The notes below the pieces were generated by a model. It worked only from the letters and a program-made list of their open reading frames with translations, had not been told where the DNA came from and searched no databases. The position numbers and the translations under genes are program-made. Positions 8,865-16,916 of a DNA stretch of 64,000 bases are shown piece by piece. The stretch spans positions 207,715 through 271,714 of the forward strand of contig JAFKJU010000009.1 of NCBI GenBank assembly GCA_017305935.1, read 5' to 3'. The stretch comes from Hyphomicrobiales bacterium. Its GTDB lineage: Bacteria; Pseudomonadota; Alphaproteobacteria; Rhizobiales; Rhizobiaceae. Position 1 is the first letter of the stretch. Each line of letters starts with the position of its first letter.

Positions 8865-9083
8865 TCAAGGCATCCGGCGGAACGTCCATTTGACGACATA
8901 ATCGCCATTGCTTTTCGTTTTGGTCTTGATCTTCACCTTGACCGGCCCGCCAAGCCGCGCTTCCGCCGCCTCGAAAGCGCGCCGCGCCTCGGCGATCGCC
9001 TGGTGATAGGCGCTGTTGTCCCGCTTCGGCGTGTCTGCCAGCGCCTTGAGCAGCATGGCCATGTCCGGTTTCTCTTCGCTCAT
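8865..9083 (-). CDS. Small hypothetical protein, 72 aa
   Basis: Short basic protein, MSEEKPDMAMLLKALAD at the start, then an Ala/Glu-rich helical segment and a C-terminal 'VKVKIKTKTKSNGDYVVKW' that could form beta strands. No domain recognised. It lies between the end of the tau-like importer and the end of the sugar permease gene, on the same strand as the sugar operon and 49 bp beyond it. GC and codon use look like the neighbours, so it is probably expressed, but I assign no function. Confidence 0.55.
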   Translation of the reverse strand: MSEEKPDMAMLLKALADTPKRDNSAYHQAIAEARRAFEAAEARLGGPVKVKIKTKTKSNGDYVVKWTFRRMP

Positions 9084-9110
9084 GCCGCCCGCCTACACCA
9101 GGCGGCGGGC
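9084..9110 (-). terminator. Imperfect hairpin downstream of sugar ABC operon
   Basis: GCCGCC and GGCGGC arms around a short loop, about 23 bp after the permease stop. There is no T-tract, so this is at best a weak or Rho-assisted terminator between the sugar operon and the small hypothetical gene. Confidence 0.35.
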
Positions 9111-9132
9111 ATCTTTCAAGGACGGGCGCGCC

Positions 9133-10116
9133 TTATCCGAAATACCGAACCCTGACGGCATCGATGGCGACGGCGATGAAGATCATGATGCCGCCGATCA
9201 TGCCGACATAGAAGGAGGGGACGGAGATGATGGCGAGGCCGACCTGGATGACGGTGAGCAGCAGCACGCCGCCGAGCACGCCGATGACGCTGCCGCGCCC
9301 GCCGAAGACCGACACGCCGCCGATGATCGGCGCGGCGATGGCATAGAGCAGGTAGCTGGCGCCCTGGTTCGAGGTGATCGCCATCTGCCAGGACGCCAGC
9401 AGGTATCCGGCGACGCCCGCCAGGAAGCCGGCGATGGTGTAGGACAGGATCTTGACCCGGTCGACGCGGATGCCGGCGGAATTCGACGCCACCTGATTGC
9501 CGCCGACAGCGAAGATCGAGCGGCCGAGCACGGTATGGCGAAGCAACACATACATGCCGAGAATGGCGAGCACGAAGACGACCGGCATCACCGGCCAGCC
9601 GCCGATGGTTTCCTGCCCGATCCAGACATAGCCGGGGCTGAGGCTGGTGATGGTGCGCCCCTGCGTCAACGCCAGCAGCGCGCCTTGCAGGATGATCATC
9701 ATCGACAGCGTCTGGATCAGCGACACCATCTTCAGCTTGGTGATGCAGACGGCGTTGAAGAAGCCGATCAGCGTCGCAACCGCAATGCCGATCAGCGCCG
9801 CCAGGAAGAAGGGCAGGCCGAGATCGGTATTGGCCATCGCCCCGATCGCCGAGGAAAAGCCGACATTGGCCGGGATCGACAGGTCGATTTCCGCCACCAG
9901 CAGCGGCAGCGCCATGGCGAGCGCGATCATGCCGAGCACGGTCGCCTGCACCATGATGTTCTGCAGATTGAACAGGGTGAAGAAATACTGGTTGAACAGG
10001 CCGAAGATCACGACCAGCGCGATCAGCCAGATCCACACGACATTGTGGAGGATCCAGCCCGCCGCCGAGCTTCTGCGGGATTTGGCGGTCTGCGGCTTCG
10101 GCGCGCTGTGGGTCAT
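9133..10116 (-). CDS. Sugar ABC transporter permease, RbsC/XylH class (CUT2)
   Basis: 327-aa inner-membrane permease of the ribose/xylose class. Family blocks are plain: 'LLVAEIDLSIPANVGFSSAI', 'RHTVLGRSIFAVGGNQVAS' and 'IGGVSVFGGRGSVIGVLGG'. About ten hydrophobic segments. ATG at 10116 (MTHSAPKPQ) follows a short leader after the ATPase gene, 67 bp away. Third gene of a binding protein - ATPase - permease unit. The sugar is probably a pentose or pentitol, judging from the adjacent kinase and isomerase genes; this is inference. Confidence 0.93.
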   Translation of the reverse strand: MTHSAPKPQTAKSRRSSAAGWILHNVVWIWLIALVVIFGLFNQYFFTLFNLQNIMVQATVLGMIALAMALPLLVAEIDLSIPANVGFSSAIGAMANTDLGLPFFLAALIGIAVATLIGFFNAVCITKLKMVSLIQTLSMMIILQGALLALTQGRTITSLSPGYVWIGQETIGGWPVMPVVFVLAILGMYVLLRHTVLGRSIFAVGGNQVASNSAGIRVDRVKILSYTIAGFLAGVAGYLLASWQMAITSNQGASYLLYAIAAPIIGGVSVFGGRGSVIGVLGGVLLLTVIQVGLAIISVPSFYVGMIGGIMIFIAVAIDAVRVRYFG

Positions 10117-10183
10117 GGCGATATCACTCACTTGAATGTCTCCTCTCGTCCGCAAGGCCCCATGCGGGGGCGCACGCGGCTTC

Positions 10184-11698
10184 TCATCCGAGATTGCGCA
10201 GACGGCTGCGCGAAATGGCCTCTCCCGCCAGTTCCTCGCGGACGCGGCCGTTCTGGAAAACCAGCACGCGGTCCACGGCGCGCACCAGTTCGTCGGTATC
10301 GGTGGAAATGATGATGACCGAAACGCCGGTGCGGCTGAGCTCGTCGACGATGCGCAACACGTCCTGCTTGACGCCAACATCGATGCCGCGCGTCGGCTCG
10401 TCCAGCATGAGCAGCTTCGGCCGGGTGGCGAGCACCCGGCCGAGGCAGACCTTCTGCTGGTTGCCGCCCGACAGCGTATCCACCGCCACCGAACTGTTCG
10501 GCGCCTTGATGCCGAGCGAGGAAAAATAGCGCTGCGACAGCGCCCGTTCCTGCTCCGCGTTCATGAAGGCGCCTCTGGCGAGCGCCACTTCCGCCGACAG
10601 CGAGATGTTTTCGGCAATCGACATCTGCGCGATCGAGCCGTCGCGCCGACGGTCGTCGGAAAGATAGGCGATGCCGGCGGCAAAGGCCTCGGCCGGGTGG
10701 GCGGGAAGCGCGCGCTCGGCTCCATCGGCAAAACGGATGCGGCCGGAAGCGGCCGGCTGCAGGCCGAACAGGGTGCGAGCCAGCTCCTTGCCGCCGCCGC
10801 CCGGCAAGCCGGTGACGCCGACGACCTCGCCGGCGCGGATGGCAAGCGACGGCAGGTTGAGCGCACCGGAGCGGATATCCGTCAAGTGGATGGCCGGCGC
10901 GTCGGCGGAGAAGGTCGGGCGCTGGCGCTCGAAAAGAACCAGTCCGCGTCCGAGCACCAGTTCGGACAGATCCTCCGATGTCATGGCTCCGACATCCTCG
11001 GAGCCGCCGGCATAACGCCCGTCGCGCAGCACCGAGACAGCATCGCAGATTTCGAGGATCTCGTCGTTGAAATGCGAGATGAAGATGAAGGTGACGCCCT
11101 GCGCCTTCAGCCGGCGCATGAAATCGAACAGTTGGGCGCGGTCGTCGACGGTCAGCGCCGCGGTCGGCTCGTCGAGGATGATGACCTTGCCGCCGGAAAA
11201 CATGGCGCGCAAGATGTTGAGCTTGCGTCGCGCCACGGCATCCAGGCTGCCGGCCAGCGCCGAAGGATCGATGCCGGTGCCATCGAGCATCCGGGCGGCG
11301 TCTATCGCCAGCTTGCGCCAGTTGACGAAGCCGAAGCGGCGTTTCGGCCAGATGCCGAGCATCAGGTTTTCGGCCGCGCTGAGATGGTCGATGATCATCG
11401 GCTCCTGGGTCACCAGGAAGACGCCGGCCTCCTCCATCGCCCGCACGTCGACCGGCGGCAGGGGTTTTTCGTCGAGATAGATGGTGCCGGAACTCGGCTG
11501 GCGCTGGCCGGACATGATGCCGACCAGCGTCGACTTCCCGGCGCCGTTCTCGCCGAGCAGGCCATGAATGGTGCCGGCCCGGATCGACAGGTCGACGTCG
11601 CTCAAGGCAACCACGCCGCCATAGGTCTTGCCGAGCCCTTCCACGCGCAGCACGATGCGGCTTTCGGTTTCGGGCTTCAAGCTTTGGGCTGCTGTCAT
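10184..11698 (-). CDS. Sugar ABC transporter ATP-binding protein, RbsA/XylG class, two ATPase domains
   Basis: 504-aa fused double ATPase typical of CUT2 importers. The N-terminal half has Walker A 'GENGAGKSTLVGIMSG' and Walker B 'VIILDEPTAALT'. The C-terminal half has the degenerate 'GLPGGGGKELARTLFG' loop, signature 'LSGGNQQKVCLGRVLA' and 'LLMLDEPTRGIDVG', as expected for RbsA-like proteins in which the second site is atypical. ATG at 11698 (MTAAQSLKPETES); earlier in-frame codons give no family similarity. In operon with the binding protein (91 bp upstream) and the permease. Confidence 0.94.
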   Translation of the reverse strand: MTAAQSLKPETESRIVLRVEGLGKTYGGVVALSDVDLSIRAGTIHGLLGENGAGKSTLVGIMSGQRQPSSGTIYLDEKPLPPVDVRAMEEAGVFLVTQEPMIIDHLSAAENLMLGIWPKRRFGFVNWRKLAIDAARMLDGTGIDPSALAGSLDAVARRKLNILRAMFSGGKVIILDEPTAALTVDDRAQLFDFMRRLKAQGVTFIFISHFNDEILEICDAVSVLRDGRYAGGSEDVGAMTSEDLSELVLGRGLVLFERQRPTFSADAPAIHLTDIRSGALNLPSLAIRAGEVVGVTGLPGGGGKELARTLFGLQPAASGRIRFADGAERALPAHPAEAFAAGIAYLSDDRRRDGSIAQMSIAENISLSAEVALARGAFMNAEQERALSQRYFSSLGIKAPNSSVAVDTLSGGNQQKVCLGRVLATRPKLLMLDEPTRGIDVGVKQDVLRIVDELSRTGVSVIIISTDTDELVRAVDRVLVFQNGRVREELAGEAISRSRLRNLG

Positions 11699-11789
11699 CA
11701 AAGGGTTCCTCACGCGCCTGATGGACGATGCCGCATGAAGCGCCATCGTCCCGTTCATTCCGCTTGGGCGGAAACGGCCTTGGGAGGCA

Positions 11790-12875
11790 TCAGGTATAGG
11801 GGATGTTCCATTCCTTCTCGGCGATGTATCCCCAATGGCGCTTGTCGTCGGCATTGGAGGGATCGATGACGAAGGGCGGGATGATCAGGGTCGGGCCAGT
11901 CTTGCCGGCGACGATCTCGCCCTTTTCCCAGAAATATTTCTTGTTTTCATAGGCGCCGACCGGCACCGCTTCCTTCTTCATGGCATGCTTGGCCAGCATT
12001 TCCACGGCGATTTCGCCATAGGCGATGGGATCCTGCGAGACGCAGCCGTCCATATAGCCTTCCTTGATCCAGTTCAGCGCCACCGGTTCGCCGTCGATGT
12101 TGACGAAGATGACGTGACCGTCCTCGCCGATCTTCTTCCAGCGACCCTTCTGCTGCAAAGCTGTGACGATGCCGCGCGAGGGGCTGTCGGAGGGGGCGTG
12201 CACGGCGTCGAGATCGGGGAATTCCGAGAGCGTCGAAAGCGTCACCGCCAGCATCTGGTCGAGCGCGCCTTCGGTCGGGCGGGCCAGATACTTGATGTCG
12301 GGATATTTGGCGAATTCCTCGTCCATGCCTTCCTTGCGCTGGCGCCAGGCGACGGATTGCAGGGCGCCGAAGCAATTCAGCACCGTGCCCTTCGGGCTGC
12401 CATGCTTCTTGGTCAGCCCCTTGATGATCTCCTGCGCCGCCATGACGCCGCCGAGATGGTTGTCGAAGCTGACAGTGATGTCGACCTCGCCGCCGTCAGC
12501 CGGCGTGTCGATGATCGCCACCGGAATGCCCTGCGCCTTATAGCGGTTGATGACCGAGACGATCGCCTGGCTGTCGATGGGGTCGGAGACGATGCCGGCC
12601 GGGTTCTTCAGCATCAGGCTCTGCCACTGCTCCAGCTGCTTGGTGTTGTCGAAGCTGGCATTGGTCGCCTGGAATTCCCAGTCCTGGGCCGCGACCGCGC
12701 GCTTCACCGCCTCCTCCTGGATGACGAAGAAATAATAATCGAGGCTCTTGTTGCTGTAGGGCACGAAGGGCTTGGCCTGTGCGAAGGCCATCTTGCCACC
12801 GGCCAGGCTGGCGACGCCCAATGCCGCGCCGGCCTGCAACAGGTGGCGACGGCTGATCTTGATATCTGCGCTCAT
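11790..12875 (-). CDS. Periplasmic sugar-binding protein of the CUT2 importer, Tat signal
   Basis: 361-aa solute-binding protein of the ribose-binding (periplasmic-binding-like I) fold. The N-terminus has a twin-arginine signal, SRRHLLQAGAALG, with cleavage near AFAQA. Typical blocks are 'MLKNPAGIVSDPIDSQAIVS', 'PVAIIDTPADGGEVD' and 'AVHAPSDSPSRGIV'. Strong SD (GAGGGAGG) before the ATG. First gene of the importer operon, with its own 229-bp upstream region carrying the GntR-type operator at 12897-12909. Confidence 0.92.
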   Translation of the reverse strand: MSADIKISRRHLLQAGAALGVASLAGGKMAFAQAKPFVPYSNKSLDYYFFVIQEEAVKRAVAAQDWEFQATNASFDNTKQLEQWQSLMLKNPAGIVSDPIDSQAIVSVINRYKAQGIPVAIIDTPADGGEVDITVSFDNHLGGVMAAQEIIKGLTKKHGSPKGTVLNCFGALQSVAWRQRKEGMDEEFAKYPDIKYLARPTEGALDQMLAVTLSTLSEFPDLDAVHAPSDSPSRGIVTALQQKGRWKKIGEDGHVIFVNIDGEPVALNWIKEGYMDGCVSQDPIAYGEIAVEMLAKHAMKKEAVPVGAYENKKYFWEKGEIVAGKTGPTLIIPPFVIDPSNADDKRHWGYIAEKEWNIPYT

Positions 12876-12896
12876 CTCGTTCCTCCCTCTAGAAAA

Positions 12897-12909
12897 CTAG
12901 TGATACTAG
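12897..12909. promoter_or_regulatory. GntR/FadR-type operator upstream of sugar-binding protein gene
   Basis: Perfect palindrome CTAGT-gat-ACTAG, 22 bp before the binding-protein start. It contains the FadR-subfamily pattern TNGTNNNACNA and matches the site at 18443-18453. No FadR-type regulator is encoded in this window. Confidence 0.65.
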
Positions 12910-13104
12910 ATTTGTCACTGTGCCGCCGTGCTGTCAAGCGTGATTCACGCCGTTCAAATCGGGAAAGGAGCCATCTTCGCTAGGCTTTCGGCGGTCATAT
13001 CTAGTGCGCGAACAATGGCATTTTCGCTAAAAATCGGCGCATCTTTCCCGGAGATGGCAAATATTGCTTGCCATCTCCCTCTCTGGCTGCAATCAGAGAT
13101 GCAA

Positions 13105-13827
13105 CTACGTTGTTTTACTAGATTTACGCATCTCGACATAGGTCGAGCCATCAAATTTTCCGACGACCATGCCATCGGATTCACGCGTGAACAGGCCATT
13201 TTCCACGACGCCGGGGATGCGGTTCAACGCGATCTCCAGCCTTGCCGGCTCGGAAATGGCGATGCAGTGGCAGTCGAGGATGAAATTGCCGCTGTCGGTG
13301 ACGACGGGCTGGCCGTCGCGCATGCGCCGTTCGATGCGGATGCCGGAAATGCCGTGGTCGGCAAGGGTTTTCTGCACCATGCGCTCGGTCTGCTTCCAGG
13401 CGAACTGCACCACCTCGACCGGTAGCGGAAAGCCGCCGAGGCGGTCGACGATCTTGCTCTCGTCGCAGATGGTGATCATGCGCTTCGAGGCGTGGGCGAT
13501 GATCTTTTCCCAGAGCAGGCAGGCGCCACCGCCCTTGATCATGTTGAAGTCGCGGTCGATTTCGTCGGGGCCGTCGATGGTCAGGTCGATCTCGCCGATC
13601 TCGTTCGGCTCGGTGATGCGGATGCCGACCTCGCGGGCGACGTCGATGGTCGAGCGCGAGGTGGTGGTGCAAGTCAGTTTCATGCCTCCGGCGACATGCT
13701 TGCCGAGTTCGCGCACGAAGAAATGCGAAGTCGTACCCGAGCCGAGGCCGAGCTTCATACCGTCACGCACGAATTCCTCGATGACGCGGCGTCCCGCCGC
13801 CTTCTTGGCTTCGTCCTGGGTGCTCAT
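13105..13827 (-). CDS. rpiA: Ribose-5-phosphate isomerase A
   Basis: 240-aa cytoplasmic enzyme interconverting ribose 5-phosphate and ribulose 5-phosphate. Hallmarks: 'LGLGSGTTSHFFVRELG' near residue 27, 'DLTIDGPDEIDRDFNMIKG' with catalytic Asp and Lys, and 'DSGNFILDCHC'. The phosphate-binding 'SGTTS' deviates slightly from the usual SGSTA. Last gene of the kinase-phosphatase-regulator operon, 20 bp after the RpiR gene; SD AAGGA. As a catabolic copy beside a CUT2 importer it probably feeds an incoming pentose into the pentose phosphate pathway, or acts on a related phosphorylated pentose. Confidence 0.9.
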   Translation of the reverse strand: MSTQDEAKKAAGRRVIEEFVRDGMKLGLGSGTTSHFFVRELGKHVAGGMKLTCTTTSRSTIDVAREVGIRITEPNEIGEIDLTIDGPDEIDRDFNMIKGGGACLLWEKIIAHASKRMITICDESKIVDRLGGFPLPVEVVQFAWKQTERMVQKTLADHGISGIRIERRMRDGQPVVTDSGNFILDCHCIAISEPARLEIALNRIPGVVENGLFTRESDGMVVGKFDGSTYVEMRKSSKTT

Positions 13828-13847
13828 GGTAAAGAAATCCTTGTTTT

Positions 13848-14690
13848 CTAAATCTTGTCGGTCTGCCAGCTATCGAGGGCCGGCAACTGGTCGGGAAATT
13901 CGGAGCCGCTGATCACCGCCATCGAGGTGACCAGCATGTTAACGACGAGGTGATGATTGAGCCGCGAGGCGAGCGGCGTCAGAAGCTCGGTGCGCTCATA
14001 GGGAGTGACGGCGATCAGCACGTCGGAAATGCACGCCAGCGGACTGTCGGCGGCGGTGACCGAAACGACGCGAGCGCCGCCGGCGCGCACGGCGGTCGCC
14101 ACCTCGACCATCTGCTTGGTATGGCCGGATTGCGAGAAGATCAGCGCCACCTCGCTCGGCCGTGAGGTCTCGGCATGCAGCCATTGCTTCTTGCGGCCGA
14201 TCAGGGCGGTGCAGCGAAGCCCGAGGCGCTGAAACTTGTGTTCGGCATCCAGCCCGGTGATCTCGGAAATGCCGCTGGCATAGATGCCGATCCACACCGC
14301 CTCGTTCAGCAGCTTGGCGCCGGCCTCGATCTGCGCCGGCACGATATCCTCCAGCCCGCGCTGGATGGCGTTCAGCGAATTGCGCGCCGTCTTGCGCACG
14401 ATGTTCTCGACGGAATCGCCGGCGACGATCTGCTCATAGGCGAAGGGGGCCGAGGGCACGAGGCTCTGGGCGAGGTAGAGCTTGAAATCCTGATATCCCT
14501 GAAATCCAAAGCGGCGGCAGAAGCGCATGATCGTCGGATCGCTGACGCCGCATTCCTCCGAAAGCCTCGCCATGCTCATATGGATGACCTGGCTCGGATG
14601 GGCGCTGACGAAACGGGCGACACGCGCCTCGGCGCTCGCCATGTCGGGGCTTTCCTGCAAAATGCGTTGCAACAGGCTTTCACTGCTCAT
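13848..14690 (-). CDS. RpiR/MurR-family regulator (HTH plus SIS domain)
   Basis: 280-aa regulator. N-terminal HTH_6: 'MSMARLSEECGVSDPTIMRF' then 'RRFGFQGYQDFKLYLAQSL' (about residues 38-77). C-terminal SIS sugar-phosphate-binding domain from about residue 120, with 'AVWIGIYASGISEITG', 'VALIFSQSGHTKQMVEVATA' and 'VVSVTAADSPLA'. Its start overlaps the phosphatase gene stop by 4 bp (ATGA). Probably senses a phosphorylated intermediate of the sugar imported by the neighbouring CUT2 system and controls the local operons; no operator could be assigned to it with confidence. Confidence 0.92.
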   Translation of the reverse strand: MSSESLLQRILQESPDMASAEARVARFVSAHPSQVIHMSMARLSEECGVSDPTIMRFCRRFGFQGYQDFKLYLAQSLVPSAPFAYEQIVAGDSVENIVRKTARNSLNAIQRGLEDIVPAQIEAGAKLLNEAVWIGIYASGISEITGLDAEHKFQRLGLRCTALIGRKKQWLHAETSRPSEVALIFSQSGHTKQMVEVATAVRAGGARVVSVTAADSPLACISDVLIAVTPYERTELLTPLASRLNHHLVVNMLVTSMAVISGSEFPDQLPALDSWQTDKI

Positions 14691-15373
14691 GCCTGAATGT
14701 CTCCTTGCGTGACCGGTTGGCGCAGGGACGTCAGATCCGAAAGCCGGGTCAGGCGACAGTCGGCCGCGACGTCGAGATGCCGGCCGGTTCCCCAGGGAAC
14801 CGCGTAGAACGGCACGCCGGCGCGCGCGGCAGTCGTCTGGTCGACGGTGGTGTCGCCGACATAGACCCAGCGCCCGGGCTCAAGCCTCATGCGCGTCGCG
14901 ACAGTCAGGAGATGAATCGGGTCCGGTTTGCAAGCGGGCACGTCATCGGCGCCGGCGACGGCGGTGAAGAGTTGGCCGATGCCGAGTATATCGAGGATGC
15001 GCAAGGTCAGGCGATGCGGCTTGTTGGTGCAGATGCCCATGCGGAAGCCATGATCGTGAAGCAGATGCAGATCCTGCTTCACGTCGTCATAGAATTTCGT
15101 GTGGCGCGAGGGGGTGCGCTCATAGGCGGCGAGGTAACCCTTGACGGCGCGATCGACGCTTTCGTCATCGCTGGGAAGCCCGAGTTCCAGCATCATGTCG
15201 AGGAGGAGCCGGCGCGGGCCGTTGCCGATGAAGCGCTCGACGAACGCGACCTCCAGATGCGGCCAGCCCTGTTCGGCGAAATAGTCGTTGACGCCGGCGG
15301 CGATATCCGGCGCGCTGTCGATCAGCGTGCCGTCCAGATCGAAGATCAGCCCTTCGCAATCGCGTATGGTCAT
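14687..15373 (-). CDS. HAD-superfamily phosphatase, phosphoglycolate phosphatase-like
   Basis: 228-aa HAD hydrolase. Motif I 'LIFDLDGTLIDSAPD' at about residues 9-23 holds the nucleophile and acid/base Asp; motif II Thr in 'MGICTNKPHRLT'; motif IV 'GRWVYVGDTTVDQTTAARAG'. The helical cap between motifs I and II is of the Gph type. ATG at 15373 (MTIRDCEG). Sits between the xylB-like kinase (10 bp upstream) and the RpiR gene, so it may remove or recycle a toxic phosphorylated by-product of the sugar pathway rather than phosphoglycolate itself. Confidence 0.9.
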   Translation of the reverse strand: MTIRDCEGLIFDLDGTLIDSAPDIAAGVNDYFAEQGWPHLEVAFVERFIGNGPRRLLLDMMLELGLPSDDESVDRAVKGYLAAYERTPSRHTKFYDDVKQDLHLLHDHGFRMGICTNKPHRLTLRILDILGIGQLFTAVAGADDVPACKPDPIHLLTVATRMRLEPGRWVYVGDTTVDQTTAARAGVPFYAVPWGTGRHLDVAADCRLTRLSDLTSLRQPVTQGDIQA

Positions 15374-15383
15374 CGCCCGCCCC

Positions 15384-16913
15384 CTATGCCTCGATGTCGT
15401 CATGAGCACGCGCCAGCGCGTGCATGCTGTCAGCCAGCGCTGGATAGAGCGCCTGATAGACCGAAAAGCCCGGCGAAAGCGCTGCCCGTCCGGCCGCATC
15501 CGCGCTTTCGCGGGTGAGGGGGCGGCAGAGGTTCGCCGCCTGCTCCGGTGTTTCGAAAATGCCGAGCCCGAGACCGGCGACGAGGGCGGCGCCGAAGGCG
15601 GCCCCTTCCGCAGCACCCTCCGTCGTCACCACGTCGCAGCCGAACAGATCAGCCTGCATCCGCCGCCACAGCGCGGAGCGCGCTCCGCCGCCCGACGCCT
15701 TGACGACATGGGCCTCGATGCCGGCTCGCCGCATGACCGAAAAGATGTCGTAGAGCGCGAAGGCGACGCCTTCCATCACCGCCCGGGCCATTTCCGCCGG
15801 GCCATGCAGTCCGGTCAGGCCGATGAAGACGCCGCGCGCTTCCGGATCGGAATGCGGCGCGCGCTCGCCGTTGAGATAGGGCAGGAAGACGAGGCCGCGG
15901 CTGCCGGCGACGCTCTCTGTGGCGGTCGCGACGATCTGCTCATAACTCCAATCCTTGTCACCTGCCAAGCCGCGCAGCAGGCGCTGGAACCAGCTCATCG
16001 CAAAACCGGCATTCAGCGTCACGCCCATGGCGTGCCATTTGCCGGGCGCGACATTGCAGAACACCTGCAGCCGGCTCTCGGGATTGTCGATGGCCGCATC
16101 CAGCGCCGAGGCGACGATGCCGGCCGTGCCGATGGTGGTCTGCACGTCGCCCGGCGCGATCACGCCCGAGCCGATGGTCTGGATGACGCTGTCGCCGCCG
16201 CCGCCGACCACCGGAATGCCTTGCCTGAGGCCGAACAATTCCGCTCCGGAGCGGCTGACGCGGCCGGTGATTTCAGGCGATTCATGGCAGGCCGGGAACA
16301 GATTCTGGTCGATGTCGAGCTTTTGCATCAGCGGAAAGCTCCACTGTCGTGCGCGGACGTCGAACAGGCCGGTGCCGGAGGCATCGGAGACTTCGGTCGC
16401 TTTCTCGCCGGTCAGCACCAGCCGCAAATAGTCCTTGGGGTTCAGCACATGGCGCAGGCGGGAAAACAAATCCGGCTCATGGGCGCGCATCCAGGCGACC
16501 TTGCCGCCGGTATAGCCAAGCAGCATCCGGTTGTTGGTGTAGCCGCGCAGGGCCTCTTCGCCGCCGGCCTTTTCGGTGAGCGCGGCACATTCTGCGCCGT
16601 TGCGCTGATCGTTCCAGAGCAGGGCCGGGCGCAACACGCGATCCTCGGCATCGAGCGGCGTCAGCCCGTGCATCTGGCCGGAGAGGCCGATAGCGCGGAT
16701 CTCCACATCGCCGTGACCGGCGAGCAGTTGTCCCACGGCGCGGCGCGCGCCCTCGATCCACAGCGCCGGATCCTGCTCCGTCCAGCCGGGGCGCGGCTGG
16801 GCGAGATCATAGGTCGCGGTCTCGCTGCCGAGCAGCGCGCCGTCCGTGGAGAGCAGCAGCGCCTTGCAGCCCGAGGTTCCGATATCGATCCCGAGAACGG
16901 CCTCCCGCGCCAT
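15384..16913 (-). CDS. xylB: FGGY-family carbohydrate kinase, xylulokinase-like
   Basis: 509-aa FGGY kinase. Phosphate-1 loop 'LGIDIGTSGCKALLLSTDG' at residues 7-25, 'AIGLSGQMHGLTPLD', 'RPALLWNDQRNGAEC' and catalytic Asp in 'GGGGDSVIQTIGSG'; C-terminal adenosine loop 'VKASGGGARSALWRRMQADL'. These match xylulokinase better than glycerol or ribulose kinases, although related pentitol-derived ketoses are possible. Follows the aldehyde dehydrogenase gene by 3 bp and precedes the phosphatase gene by 10 bp, so all are on one transcript starting before 18392. Confidence 0.88.
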   Translation of the reverse strand: MAREAVLGIDIGTSGCKALLLSTDGALLGSETATYDLAQPRPGWTEQDPALWIEGARRAVGQLLAGHGDVEIRAIGLSGQMHGLTPLDAEDRVLRPALLWNDQRNGAECAALTEKAGGEEALRGYTNNRMLLGYTGGKVAWMRAHEPDLFSRLRHVLNPKDYLRLVLTGEKATEVSDASGTGLFDVRARQWSFPLMQKLDIDQNLFPACHESPEITGRVSRSGAELFGLRQGIPVVGGGGDSVIQTIGSGVIAPGDVQTTIGTAGIVASALDAAIDNPESRLQVFCNVAPGKWHAMGVTLNAGFAMSWFQRLLRGLAGDKDWSYEQIVATATESVAGSRGLVFLPYLNGERAPHSDPEARGVFIGLTGLHGPAEMARAVMEGVAFALYDIFSVMRRAGIEAHVVKASGGGARSALWRRMQADLFGCDVVTTEGAAEGAAFGAALVAGLGLGIFETPEQAANLCRPLTRESADAAGRAALSPGFSVYQALYPALADSMHALARAHDDIEA

Positions 16914-16916
16914 GGC

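Noticed and set aside
13105..13130. ACTAG word at about 13118 as another GntR-type operator
   Set aside because: It lies in the last codons of rpiA and only one half-site is present.
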